A stretch of 64,000 nucleotides of DNA from Mariprofundus micogutta (lineage in GTDB: Bacteria; Pseudomonadota; Zetaproteobacteria; Mariprofundales; Mariprofundaceae): positions 18,252 through 82,251 of the forward strand of contig NZ_BDFD01000011.1 in assembly GCF_001895085.1 (NCBI RefSeq). The letters are read 5' to 3'. Of the stretch, positions 49,069 through 57,075 are shown in pieces (position 1 is the first letter of the stretch; every line of letters starts with the position of its first letter). The translations under genes and the position numbers were made by a program. The notes below the pieces were generated by a model. It did no database searches and was not told where the DNA came from. It worked only from the letters and a program-made list of their open reading frames with translations.

Positions 49069-49731
49069 TCACTGTTTCTCGACTGCTTCTGTGAGATGTT
49101 CCAGCTTGTGCTCCAGTCTGGTCATGCGACCTTTGGTGCGGGATATCTGATGTGACAGATGTTCGACGCCAGCCTGCCACTCCTGCAAACGCGTACTGTC
49201 AGGTACGTCCATGCCACGCAGACTATTGCTCAATGCCTGTTTCGAGCCTTCGGCCAGCTTCTGTTCAGCAGCAACCAGAGCATGCGCAGCCTTGGCCACG
49301 CGGGTGCCGAAAAAATCGCCGAATGCGGCGCGCAATTCGCGCTCCCAATCGAGGTCAGCTGCTGCAAACAATTTCTTGAATCGCAACATCGCATCGGAGT
49401 CGCCCGACAGCTTCAAAACCTGCTGGAATACCAGATCATCAGGGTCCTCATGGCCGAAACACATGCGTGCAAAACCGGCTGTCGTGGCGTTCATGCGCAC
49501 ATCAACATCACCATTATAATTCGAATGCACCCAGGCCTTTCCACGCTTGAAGCCCAGGAACATGATGGCATCGGTATCACGTACATGGATACGAAAAACA
49601 CGTCCTTCCATATCAGCCAGACAGGGCTTGAGTGATTCATCACGCGAAAATACCAGCTCCAGTACGGTGGTCATCACCACGCACTGTACCGGCACGGGAA
49701 TCAACCTTAACGGCAAAAACATCACACTCAC
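49069..49731 (-). CDS. ubiJ: UbiJ-like SCP2-domain accessory protein
   Basis: A GTG at 49731 with GGAGG six bases upstream is the best start (220 residues). An SCP2 sterol-binding-like domain occupies about residues 25-120, followed by helices and a C-terminal coiled coil (RTKGRMTRLEHKLEHLTEAV). UbiJ binds ubiquinone intermediates and organises the Ubi complex. Position between ubiE and ubiB supports the name though sequence similarity to the enterobacterial protein is low. Confidence 0.85.
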   Translation of the reverse strand: MSVMFLPLRLIPVPVQCVVMTTVLELVFSRDESLKPCLADMEGRVFRIHVRDTDAIMFLGFKRGKAWVHSNYNGDVDVRMNATTAGFARMCFGHEDPDDLVFQQVLKLSGDSDAMLRFKKLFAAADLDWERELRAAFGDFFGTRVAKAAHALVAAEQKLAEGSKQALSNSLRGMDVPDSTRLQEWQAGVEHLSHQISRTKGRMTRLEHKLEHLTEAVEKQ

Positions 49732-49752
49732 GGGCGTCCTCCGGAAATCTCA

Positions 49753-49785
49753 CGAAGCTGTGCTTCGCCCGCCATCCGTGGCGGG
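49753..49785. repeat. two adjacent hairpins between ubiE and ubiJ
   Basis: CGAAGC-TGT-GCTTCG (49753-49767) is followed directly by CCCGCCA-TCCG-TGGCGGG (49768-49785), both perfect. They fill much of the 67-base gap and have no T-run, so they may protect or process the message. Confidence 0.5.
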
Positions 49786-49798
49786 AGAGTGATTGCGT

Positions 49799-50593
49799 TC
49801 ATACCTTATATCCTCTGTGCAGGGCTACGATGCCGCCGGTCAGGTTATCGTGTTGCACCAGATCGAAGCCTGCGCCTCTGATCAGTTTGGCAAAACGCTG
49901 CTGATCGGGGAAGCGGCGAATCGATTCAACCAGATACTGGTACGAGTCACGATCACCGGTTATTTTTTCACCCATAAACGGAATCACATTAAAGGAGTAG
50001 GCATCGTATACGACATCCAGGCCCGGCAATGTCGGACGCGAAAATTCCAGACACATGAACTGCCCGCCCGGCTTCAGGATACGATAAAATTCAGCCAGTC
50101 CCGCTTCGATATCCAGAAAGTTGCGAATGCCGAAAGCAATCGTGACACAATCAAAGCTGTTATCTGCAAAGGCGAGTTTGGTGCCATCGGACTGAATGCA
50201 GTCTGCCCTACCGGGCAATAAGCCTTCATCAATTACTCTTCGCGCACCCTCAGCCAGCATCGGGCCATTGAGATCGGTCAGCACCACGCGCCCGCTGGGT
50301 CCCATTTTTTTAGCCAGACCGATCGCGATGTCACCAGAGCCTGCTGCCACATCCAATACGCGAGAACCCGCACCTATGGCTGCCGTGGCAATCATCTTGC
50401 GTTTCCATAAGCGGTGCATGCCGCCACTCATGGCATCGTTCATAATATCATACTGACTGGCAACCGATGAGAACACGCCCATCACGCGATTGACCTTCTC
50501 CGTACCCGTTACGGTTTCAAAACCGAAATGGGTCGGGCTGGCTTCAGCACCGGATGAGGTGTCGGGATCAATGTTTGGGTTTATATCATTCAT
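49799..50593 (-). CDS. ubiE: ubiquinone/menaquinone C-methyltransferase
   Basis: The 264-residue protein has FSSVASQYDIMNDAMSGGMHRLWK, the SAM motif VLDVAAGSGDIA and FGIRNFLDIEAGLAEFYRIL, all typical of UbiE/COQ5. It methylates the quinone ring using SAM. First gene of ubiE-ubiJ-ubiB. Diverges from nrdJ across a 321-base intergenic region. Confidence 0.96.
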   Translation of the reverse strand: MNDINPNIDPDTSSGAEASPTHFGFETVTGTEKVNRVMGVFSSVASQYDIMNDAMSGGMHRLWKRKMIATAAIGAGSRVLDVAAGSGDIAIGLAKKMGPSGRVVLTDLNGPMLAEGARRVIDEGLLPGRADCIQSDGTKLAFADNSFDCVTIAFGIRNFLDIEAGLAEFYRILKPGGQFMCLEFSRPTLPGLDVVYDAYSFNVIPFMGEKITGDRDSYQYLVESIRRFPDQQRFAKLIRGAGFDLVQHDNLTGGIVALHRGYKV

Positions 50594-50768
50594 GGGATGC
50601 GCATCGTATCAGGCTAACCGCCACTCTCCAAATGAAAGCCGCAGCACAGTTATCTGTCACTGCCTGCATCGCCGTTCAGGGGCTTGTCCGGCAAGTCTCC
50701 CATACAGTTTTTGAGTCGCCGAATATTGCTTTAAATCCACAGGAATACGGCCAAAACGGTGCATAAGC

Positions 50769-50777
50769 TGTGGATAA
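50769..50777 (-). promoter_or_regulatory. DnaA box upstream of nrdJ
   Basis: TGTGGATAA is the exact reverse complement of the strong DnaA box TTATCCACA. A weaker match, AAATCCACA, lies at 50733-50741. In Escherichia coli DnaA controls nrdAB, so a similar replication-linked control is plausible. Confidence 0.6.
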
Positions 50778-50803
50778 ATAGTGTATAGTTTGTGTGTATC
50801 AAA

Positions 50804-50851
50804 GCACTACAGTTAGTGTGCTTCGATTGCTTGACACCCTAGATATAGTGC
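50804..50851. promoter_or_regulatory. tandem NrdR boxes
   Basis: Two 16-mers, GCACTACAGTTAGTGT (50804-50819) and ACCCTAGATATAGTGC (50836-50851), match the NrdR consensus with the CTA...TAG core. Their starts are 32 bp apart, three helical turns, the spacing known for NrdR box pairs. They sit just upstream of and over the nrdJ promoter, so the ATP/dATP-sensing repressor NrdR probably controls this class II reductase. Confidence 0.82.
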
Positions 50852-50858
50852 CTACACT
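50831..50858 (+). promoter_or_regulatory. nrdJ promoter
   Basis: A perfect -35 TTGACA (50831-50836) and a -10 TACACT (50853-50858) are 16 bases apart. The second NrdR box lies between them, so a bound repressor would block polymerase. The leader to the ATG is about 50 bases. The rest of the 50594-50830 region holds only the DnaA and first NrdR sites. Confidence 0.7.
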
Positions 50859-50914
50859 CGCCACCACTATTTTGCATTTTCACACATTAGCAGAGGGAAT
50901 AATTGGGAGGCCGC

Positions 50915-53086
50915 ATGAGCATCACATCAAATGCTTTAAGCATTGCATCGGTTCAACAGGATCATGAAAGCAAGGCTGCCGAAATCGGCTTTCAGCCTGC
51001 ATCGCTTGATATCTGGGACAAAAAATATCGCCTGAAGGACAAATTCAACAACAATGTTGATGATGGCATTGAAGCAACCTATGAACGCGTTGCCAAAGCC
51101 CTGGCCGCGGTTGAAGATGAAGACAAGCGCGACGAGTGGTTCGCGAAATTCACCTGGGCACTGGCCAACGGTGCGATTCCGGCCGGGCGCATTATGTCCA
51201 ATGCAGGCGCGGAAGCGCACAAACCTGCCACCTCCACCATCAACTGCACGGTATCCGGTACAATTCCCGATTCCATGGATGGTATCCTTTCCATGGTACA
51301 TGAGGCCGGCCTCACCCTGAAAGCAGGTTGCGGTATCGGTTATGAATTCTCCACACTGCGCCCGAAAGGTGCTTATGTATCCGGAGCAGGAGCTTACACC
51401 TCCGGCCCGCTCTCGTTCATGGATATCTATGACAAGATGTGTTTCACCGTATCATCTGCCGGTGGCCGTCGTGGCGCTCAGATGGGCACATTTGATATCA
51501 GCCATCCGGATGCCATGGACTTTATCCGCGCCAAGCGTGAAGACGGGCGCCTGCGTCAGTTCAACCTCTCCTGCCTGATCACACGTGATTTCATGGAAGC
51601 CGTGAAAAATGATGCTGACTGGGACCTGGTTTTCCCGGCCACACAGACTGAAATCGACGATCCGGAAACGCGTATCGTGTTCAGAACAGTGGCCAATCCA
51701 CCCAAGGACGCCACACACGATGATCGCGGCCGCGTTGCCTGCAAGGTATATAAGACCATCAAGGCACAGCGCCTGTGGGATGTCATCATGGCGTCAACTT
51801 ATGACTATGCCGAGCCGGGCTTCATTCTGATTGATGAAGTAAACGACATGAATAACAACTGGTTCTGCGAAGATGTGCGCGCCACCAACCCATGTGGTGA
51901 ACAGCCATTGCCGCCATACGGTGCCTGCCTGCTTGGCTCCGTCAATCTAACCAAGTTCGTACGTGAACCATTCACTGAGAATGCTTATTTCGACTGGGAT
52001 GCCTACCGTGATGTAGTCTCTATTTTCACTCGCATGCTCGACAATGTTGTCGACATCAATGGCCTGCCACTGGAAAAACAGCGTGATGAAATTCTCTCCA
52101 AACGTCGCCATGGCATGGGCTTCCTGGGGCTTGGTTCCGCGCTGACCATGCTGCGCACACCATACGGCACTGCCGGCTCCCTCGAATTCACCGACAAGAT
52201 TGCCTATGAAATGGCACGCACCGGTTTTGCGACAGGCTTGCAACTGGCTGAGGAGAAGGGTGTCGCCCCCGCTTTGGAAAAAGATTACGAAGTTACCCGT
52301 GAAATGATGGCCAAACGCCCTGAAATGGCTGATGACGGCATTAAAATCGGAGACAAACTCAGTGGTAAAATCCTCTGGGCCAAATATTCGAAGTATATGC
52401 AGAAGTTCCTGGCTACCGGTTCACAGGAAGACAAGGCGATGATTGAAGCACTGATCGAGAAAGGGTGCCGCTTCACGCATCACTCATCTATCGCGCCAAC
52501 CGGCACCATCTCTTTGAGCCTGGCTAACAATGCCTCTAACGGTATTGAGCCCAGCTTTGCCCACCACTATGCGCGCAACATCATCCGTGAAGGCAAAAAA
52601 TCGAAAGAGAAAGTGGACGTATTCTCTTATGAGCTGCTGGCCTATCGTGCACTAATCAATGCAGATGCCATGCCCTTCTCTCAGGATGAAGCAAGCAAAC
52701 TGCCGGACTATTTCATCTCGGCTGATGAAGTTACACCGAAACAACATGTCGATATTCAGGCTGCGGCCCAGCGCTGGGTGGATTCATCCATCTCCAAAAC
52801 TGCAAATGTGCCGACTGATTTCCCATACGAGGATTTCAAGGATATCTACCTCTATGCCTACGATCAGGGCCTGAAAGGCTGCACCACATTCCGCTTTAAT
52901 CCGGAAGCCTTCCAGGGCGTACTGGTAAAAGAAGAAGATCTGGAAAACACCGTGTATAAATTCAGCCTCGATGACGGCACCGTAGTTGAAGCCAAGGGTA
53001 ATGAAGAGATTGAATATGACGGTGAAATGCATACTGCCGCCAACCTCTTTGATGCACTCAAAGAGGGGTATTATGGGAAATTCTGA
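50915..53086 (+). CDS. nrdJ: B12-dependent ribonucleotide reductase, catalytic part (NrdJa)
   Basis: GGGAGG lies four bases before ATG 50915; a TTG at 50903 is inside the leader. The 723-residue protein has the first redox Cys in STINCTVSGTIPDS, substrate loop GCGIGYEFSTLRP, the active-site NPCGEQPLPPYGACLLGSVNL and APTGTISL. It reduces ribonucleotides through adenosylcobalamin and works without oxygen. The C-terminal region with the TSCPD domain and redox cysteines is missing and encoded separately (53294-53938), like the NrdJa/NrdJb split in Pseudomonas aeruginosa. Confidence 0.96.
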   Translation: MSITSNALSIASVQQDHESKAAEIGFQPASLDIWDKKYRLKDKFNNNVDDGIEATYERVAKALAAVEDEDKRDEWFAKFTWALANGAIPAGRIMSNAGAEAHKPATSTINCTVSGTIPDSMDGILSMVHEAGLTLKAGCGIGYEFSTLRPKGAYVSGAGAYTSGPLSFMDIYDKMCFTVSSAGGRRGAQMGTFDISHPDAMDFIRAKREDGRLRQFNLSCLITRDFMEAVKNDADWDLVFPATQTEIDDPETRIVFRTVANPPKDATHDDRGRVACKVYKTIKAQRLWDVIMASTYDYAEPGFILIDEVNDMNNNWFCEDVRATNPCGEQPLPPYGACLLGSVNLTKFVREPFTENAYFDWDAYRDVVSIFTRMLDNVVDINGLPLEKQRDEILSKRRHGMGFLGLGSALTMLRTPYGTAGSLEFTDKIAYEMARTGFATGLQLAEEKGVAPALEKDYEVTREMMAKRPEMADDGIKIGDKLSGKILWAKYSKYMQKFLATGSQEDKAMIEALIEKGCRFTHHSSIAPTGTISLSLANNASNGIEPSFAHHYARNIIREGKKSKEKVDVFSYELLAYRALINADAMPFSQDEASKLPDYFISADEVTPKQHVDIQAAAQRWVDSSISKTANVPTDFPYEDFKDIYLYAYDQGLKGCTTFRFNPEAFQGVLVKEEDLENTVYKFSLDDGTVVEAKGNEEIEYDGEMHTAANLFDALKEGYYGKF

Positions 53087-53297
53087 TTCCGGCAACGGAA
53101 TCAGCTGGCCGGAGTTGAACTTCCCGCCGATAAACCTGTGGGCCTTGAACAGCTCTCCCGTCACAGCAAGGGATGGTGAGAGCACCCACAACTACCGGTC
53201 GCAGCGTCCGGGCATGAAAGACCATGAAAACTCGCTGCGTAATTTTGGGCAAGTCCGGATGAATCAGATTCTGACCATGCGTGGAGGTAAAAGATGA
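53073..53297 (+). CDS. 74-residue ORF between nrdJa and nrdJb
   Basis: The ATG at 53073 follows GAGGGG by four bases, overlaps the nrdJa end by 14 bases, and its stop overlaps the nrdJb start (ATGA). The product (MGNSDSGNGISWPELNFPPI, then NLWALNSSPVTARDGESTHN and a basic tail) is polar with a central Pro/Trp patch and no membrane segment. I do not recognise it. Overlaps on both sides indicate it is translated with the reductase, so it may be an accessory subunit or linker. A longer frame start at 52986 lies inside nrdJa and is rejected. Confidence 0.7.
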   Translation: MGNSDSGNGISWPELNFPPINLWALNSSPVTARDGESTHNYRSQRPGMKDHENSLRNFGQVRMNQILTMRGGKR

Positions 53298-53938
53298 GCA
53301 TTAAAATCGATAGCAAAATTACCGGTTACGAAGTAAAGAAACCCGGAGATGATGCCAAACAGGAAGAGAGTGCAGTTGTACACCAGATTGCGCCGTTGCT
53401 TGAGCGTGATGACATCCTTGAAGGCAGCACCTACAAAATCAAAACACCGAATTCTGAACATGCTATGTATATCACCATTAACGATGTCATTGTCACTGAA
53501 CCGGATGGATCATCGCATCGCCGCCCGTTCGAGGTGTTCATCAACTCGAAAAACATGGAACATTTCATGTGGATCGTTGCGCTGACGCGTATTACTTCTG
53601 CCATCTTCCGCAAAGGCGGCGATGTCACCTTCCTGGTTGAAGAGCTGAAAGCTGTATTCGATCCGCGTGGTGGTTACTACAAACGCGGTGGCAAATATAT
53701 GCCATCTATCGTTGCAGAGATCGGAGAAGTGATTCAACAGCATCTGATTTCCATCGGCATGATGGAAGGCCAGCTCAATAATTCCGAGCTGCAGGCCAAG
53801 CGTCATGAAGCTGAAGAGAAGCTGGGATCAGATGCCATTGCCAAAGGCAACCAGTGCGACAAATGCGGTGCCATGGCCGTTGTAAGGCTCGATAATTGTA
53901 ACTGTTGTCTGGAATGTGGCGATTCTAAGTGCGGATGA
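53294..53938 (+). CDS. class II ribonucleotide reductase C-terminal part (NrdJb)
   Basis: The 214-residue protein has a TSCPD-like domain (PFEVFINSKNMEHFMWIVAL and VEELKAVFDPRGGYYKRGG) and ends with a Cys-rich zinc and redox region, CDKC then CNCCLECGDSKCG. The terminal cysteines should re-reduce the NrdJa active site. It completes the reductase encoded from 50915. An intrinsic terminator follows by 54 bases. Confidence 0.92.
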   Translation: MSIKIDSKITGYEVKKPGDDAKQEESAVVHQIAPLLERDDILEGSTYKIKTPNSEHAMYITINDVIVTEPDGSSHRRPFEVFINSKNMEHFMWIVALTRITSAIFRKGGDVTFLVEELKAVFDPRGGYYKRGGKYMPSIVAEIGEVIQQHLISIGMMEGQLNNSELQAKRHEAEEKLGSDAIAKGNQCDKCGAMAVVRLDNCNCCLECGDSKCG

Positions 53939-53991
53939 CACCCAAGAGTTGTAAACTTAGACAGTAGTCACTCAAAGCACATAAACCTATT

Positions 53992-54026
53992 AAAAGGCTG
54001 TTATTCATTGAATAGCAGCCTTTTTG
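53992..54026 (+). terminator. terminator of the nrdJ operon
   Basis: AAAGGCTG-type arm pairs with CAGCCTTT plus inner TATTC/GAATA pairs, followed by TTTTT. Confidence 0.85.
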
Positions 54027-54138
54027 TTTTGTTGCCGGTTCGGGAGGAACATTTTGCCGGACGGCGCACGGGCGGATCATCCAAGTGTTTGAATTTACAG
54101 GATATTGATACTGGCTTCTATCTTGCAACACACCGGGT

Positions 54139-54834
54139 ATGCAAGTGATGCCGCACACCTCTTTTCTGGCTCCGCCAGCAGTGAACCGTCCAATGAACGG
54201 GCAACCGGTTCATGCAAAACCTGAACCGGTGCAGCAACTATCAGCACCTGAAAAGACAGACAAGGCATCCGGTTTATGGGAAGAAAAGAGATTCGGGTTC
54301 GGGGATTTCCTGGATATGATTAACCCGCTGCAACATCTGCCGGTCATTTCGACCATTTATCGCAAAATCAGTGGCGATGAAATCGGTGATGCGCCACGTG
54401 TCATCGGCGGTGCCATTTTCGGCGGCGTGCTCGGCAGCCTGATCGGCGGTCTTGCCTCGGCGTTGGTTAATGTCTTTAGCAGCCGGACCACGGGCAAAGA
54501 TATTGGTGAACATATGGTTGCAGCTACCACTTCGACACATGCAAAAGCCTCATCGCCAGTGGCACATACCGGAAGTGAAGCAGATTCATTGACTGCGGCA
54601 GTTACACCACCGCCACCCAGACACGTATCTATCCAGCCCACTGTTCAGATGCAGCCGGAAATCACGCCTGCCACGGCACAAGCAAGGCCAATCGGCACAA
54701 GCCCGGCTTCCCCTGCGCAAGTGATTCAATCTGTTTCATCACTGAAAGCCAGCGAAATACACGATGCTATCGGACAATACAGGCAGCAGATGATTCTTGA
54801 TGATATCAGGCGGGAAACCAGTTACTGGGCCTGA
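54139..54834 (+). CDS. hypothetical protein with conserved FLDMINPLQHLPV domain
   Basis: The 231-residue protein has a Pro-rich start, a central block (about 50-115) reading FGFGDFLDMINPLQHLPVIS, then TIYRKISGDEIG and a Gly-rich hydrophobic stretch (VIGGAIFGGVLGSLIGGLAS), then a Pro/Ala/Thr-rich tail ending in a helix (IHDAIGQYRQQMILDDIRRE). I recall the central block in proteins of alphaproteobacteria but know no function. The Gly-rich part could enter a membrane. Start uncertain (54139 or 54148). Confidence 0.65.
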   Translation: MQVMPHTSFLAPPAVNRPMNGQPVHAKPEPVQQLSAPEKTDKASGLWEEKRFGFGDFLDMINPLQHLPVISTIYRKISGDEIGDAPRVIGGAIFGGVLGSLIGGLASALVNVFSSRTTGKDIGEHMVAATTSTHAKASSPVAHTGSEADSLTAAVTPPPPRHVSIQPTVQMQPEITPATAQARPIGTSPASPAQVIQSVSSLKASEIHDAIGQYRQQMILDDIRRETSYWA

Positions 54835-54890
54835 AACCACCACTGCCTGTCCGGCAAGCGCCATCCAAACAGCTCATCTGCAAAACCTTT

Positions 54891-56048
54891 CTACAGCCCT
54901 CGCGCAGCAGCAATCACGGCCTGCCCCAAAGACAGGCCGCCATCATGTGGCGGCACCTGATTGTGCTGCAAGACTGTAAACCCGTCTGCCTCAAGTACTC
55001 GCGGCAGATAGGTGGAGAGCAAGCGATTCTGGAAAACCCCGCCAGAGAGAGCGATCGTATCAAACTCATGTTTCTCTCTTAAGCGCTGCACCACTCTGGT
55101 CAGGGCGGAAATCAATGTGTGATGGAAACGGGATGCGATAACTGCCGCTTCAATACCGAGTTGGATATCAGCCAGCAGTTCCAGCCACATCGGTTGCCAG
55201 TTCAGCTGCAGCAAATCGCCATCATCAATCCGGTATGCATAGGCTGCATTGGCCTGTTCAAAACAGGTCGTGGCCAGTTTCTCCAGCGCGATGGCTGCCT
55301 GAGCCTCAAATGAAACCTGTTCGCGATATACGCCGAGGCATGCCGCCACAGCATCAAACAGGCGTCCGCATGAGGAGGCAAGCGGAGCATTAAGACCTTT
55401 ATCCAGCATGGACTGCAGCATCGGGAGCGGTTTGTTTTGCAGGAATTGCACCATATCGACATCCGAATAATGGTCACATACCTGATCCCAAATCGGCAGC
55501 AGATGTGCCAGCGTATTGCGCCATGGCTCACGGCTTGCAACAGCACCACCGATCATGGCAGCCGGCTGCAAGCAGGCCAGCCGCTCACATGTCCGGTAAT
55601 CGGCCAGTAATATTTCACCGCCCCATAAGCTGCCATCATCACCGAAACCCAGTCCGTCCAGCGCAATGCCAAGCAGCGGTTTTGCGTCGGCCTGCAGACC
55701 GGAATCAGCCATCACAGATGTAATATGCGCATGGTGATGCTGTACCGCAGTCAGGCCGATATTGAATTTTTGTGCCCGTTTTTCTCCCCATTGTGAGGAG
55801 AGGTAATCGGGATGTTTATCGATGACAAGCTGTGCCGGAGTAGATAAAGCAAACAGAGCATCGAGTTGTGTAATAAACGAGCGGTAGACATGCTCCTGCT
55901 CCAGATCGCCGATGGCCTCACTCATCTGTGCCCGGCCATCCCTGAGCAGGCAGAGACTGCTTTTCAATTCGCCGCCCAGTGCCAGCAGCGGCGCTGAAGC
56001 TTCAAAGCCTGCCGGCAGATCGATATGCATGCTCAACGGATCTGTCAT
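54891..56048 (-). CDS. hypF: HypF C-terminal (Kae1-like carbamoyltransferase) domain only
   Basis: The ATG at 56048 follows the hypE stop by one base and gives 385 residues. All of it matches the C-terminal domain of HypF: LALGGELKSSLCLLRDG, HPDYLSS, the metal-binding QHHHAHI, ALDGLGFGDDGSLWGGE, REPWRNTLAHLL and the C-terminal VPPHDGGLSLGQAV. Full HypF is about 750 residues; the acylphosphatase, zinc-finger and YrdC-like domains are all missing. The open frame goes back to 56156 but that part is the hypE shadow. The domain itself is intact, so this looks like a real short form, with carbamoyl-adenylate made by another protein. Confidence 0.88.
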   Translation of the reverse strand: MTDPLSMHIDLPAGFEASAPLLALGGELKSSLCLLRDGRAQMSEAIGDLEQEHVYRSFITQLDALFALSTPAQLVIDKHPDYLSSQWGEKRAQKFNIGLTAVQHHHAHITSVMADSGLQADAKPLLGIALDGLGFGDDGSLWGGEILLADYRTCERLACLQPAAMIGGAVASREPWRNTLAHLLPIWDQVCDHYSDVDMVQFLQNKPLPMLQSMLDKGLNAPLASSCGRLFDAVAACLGVYREQVSFEAQAAIALEKLATTCFEQANAAYAYRIDDGDLLQLNWQPMWLELLADIQLGIEAAVIASRFHHTLISALTRVVQRLREKHEFDTIALSGGVFQNRLLSTYLPRVLEADGFTVLQHNQVPPHDGGLSLGQAVIAAARGL

Positions 56049-56049
56049 T

Positions 56050-57075
56050 TCAACAGATGCGCGGTAGCTGTTCTCCGGCCAGCCAGTCCACCACACGCTG
56101 GCCACCGAATGTGGTTTGCATGACAACAAGCCGGGATTCATCGGCAACCACCTCACCGATCACGGCCGCCTCCCTGCCCAGTGGATGCGCCTGCATGACA
56201 GATATCAGCTTTGCTGCTGATGCCTTGGGGCAGATACAGGCAAGCTTTCCTTCATTGGCAATATACAGCGGGTCCAGCCCAAGCAGTTCACAGGCTCCTT
56301 TCACTTCGGCACGCACTGAAATATCAGTCTCATGAATCCGCATGCCTACGCCCGACTGTTTGCACAATTCATTGAGTGTCGTCGCCAGACCGCCACGGGT
56401 AGGGTCACGCAGGCAGTGGATATCCGGTACGGCCTGCACCATATCAGCCACCAGCCCATGCAGTGCGGCGGAATCGGATTGAATCTGCGTATCGAATTCC
56501 AGCCCCTGCCGGCTGGAGAGAATCGCAATGCCATGATCTCCGATATAACCGCTGACAATGATGGCATCACCTGCTTCTGCCCGATCACCGGAAACCCGTA
56601 TGCCTTCGGCAAGCACTCCGATGCCAGTGGTACTGATAAACACGCCATCGCCTTTGCCGGACTCGACCACTTTGGTATCACCCGTCACCACCGGCACACC
56701 GGCCAGACGGCTGGCCTCTGCCATCGAGATAACGATCTTCTCCAGTTCAGCCAGTGAAAAACCTTCCTCAAGAATAAAACTCGCCGACAAATAGAGAGGT
56801 TTCGCGCCGGACATGGCAACATCATTAATCGTGCCGTGCACCGAAAGTGAACCGATATCCCCACCCGGAAAAAACAGCGGCGATACAACATGCGCATCTG
56901 TCGAAATGACCATACGGCCAGCCGACACCTCGAACAGTGTGGCATCATCGCCCTGTCTCAACAGTGCATTATCAAGGTGTCTGGTAAATAAACCATCAAT
57001 CAGCGCAGCAGATGCTCGGCCGCCGCTGCCATGCGCCATTTCTACAAGGCCGTTTTTGATATCCAGTCGACTCAT
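56050..57075 (-). CDS. hypE: hydrogenase maturation protein HypE
   Basis: The ATG at 57075 overlaps the hypD stop and gives 341 residues starting MSRLDIKNGLVEMAHGSGGR. It is a PurM-like ATPase and ends in PRIC, the required C-terminal cysteine that receives the carbamoyl group from HypF and becomes thiocyanate. It works with HypF to supply CN ligands for the [NiFe] site. Confidence 0.96.
   Translation of the reverse strand: MSRLDIKNGLVEMAHGSGGRASAALIDGLFTRHLDNALLRQGDDATLFEVSAGRMVISTDAHVVSPLFFPGGDIGSLSVHGTINDVAMSGAKPLYLSASFILEEGFSLAELEKIVISMAEASRLAGVPVVTGDTKVVESGKGDGVFISTTGIGVLAEGIRVSGDRAEAGDAIIVSGYIGDHGIAILSSRQGLEFDTQIQSDSAALHGLVADMVQAVPDIHCLRDPTRGGLATTLNELCKQSGVGMRIHETDISVRAEVKGACELLGLDPLYIANEGKLACICPKASAAKLISVMQAHPLGREAAVIGEVVADESRLVVMQTTFGGQRVVDWLAGEQLPRIC

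Noticed and set aside
54139..54834. Role of the 231-residue protein in hydrogenase maturation
   Set aside because: It is on the opposite strand to the hyp operon and shares no motif with known maturation proteins.
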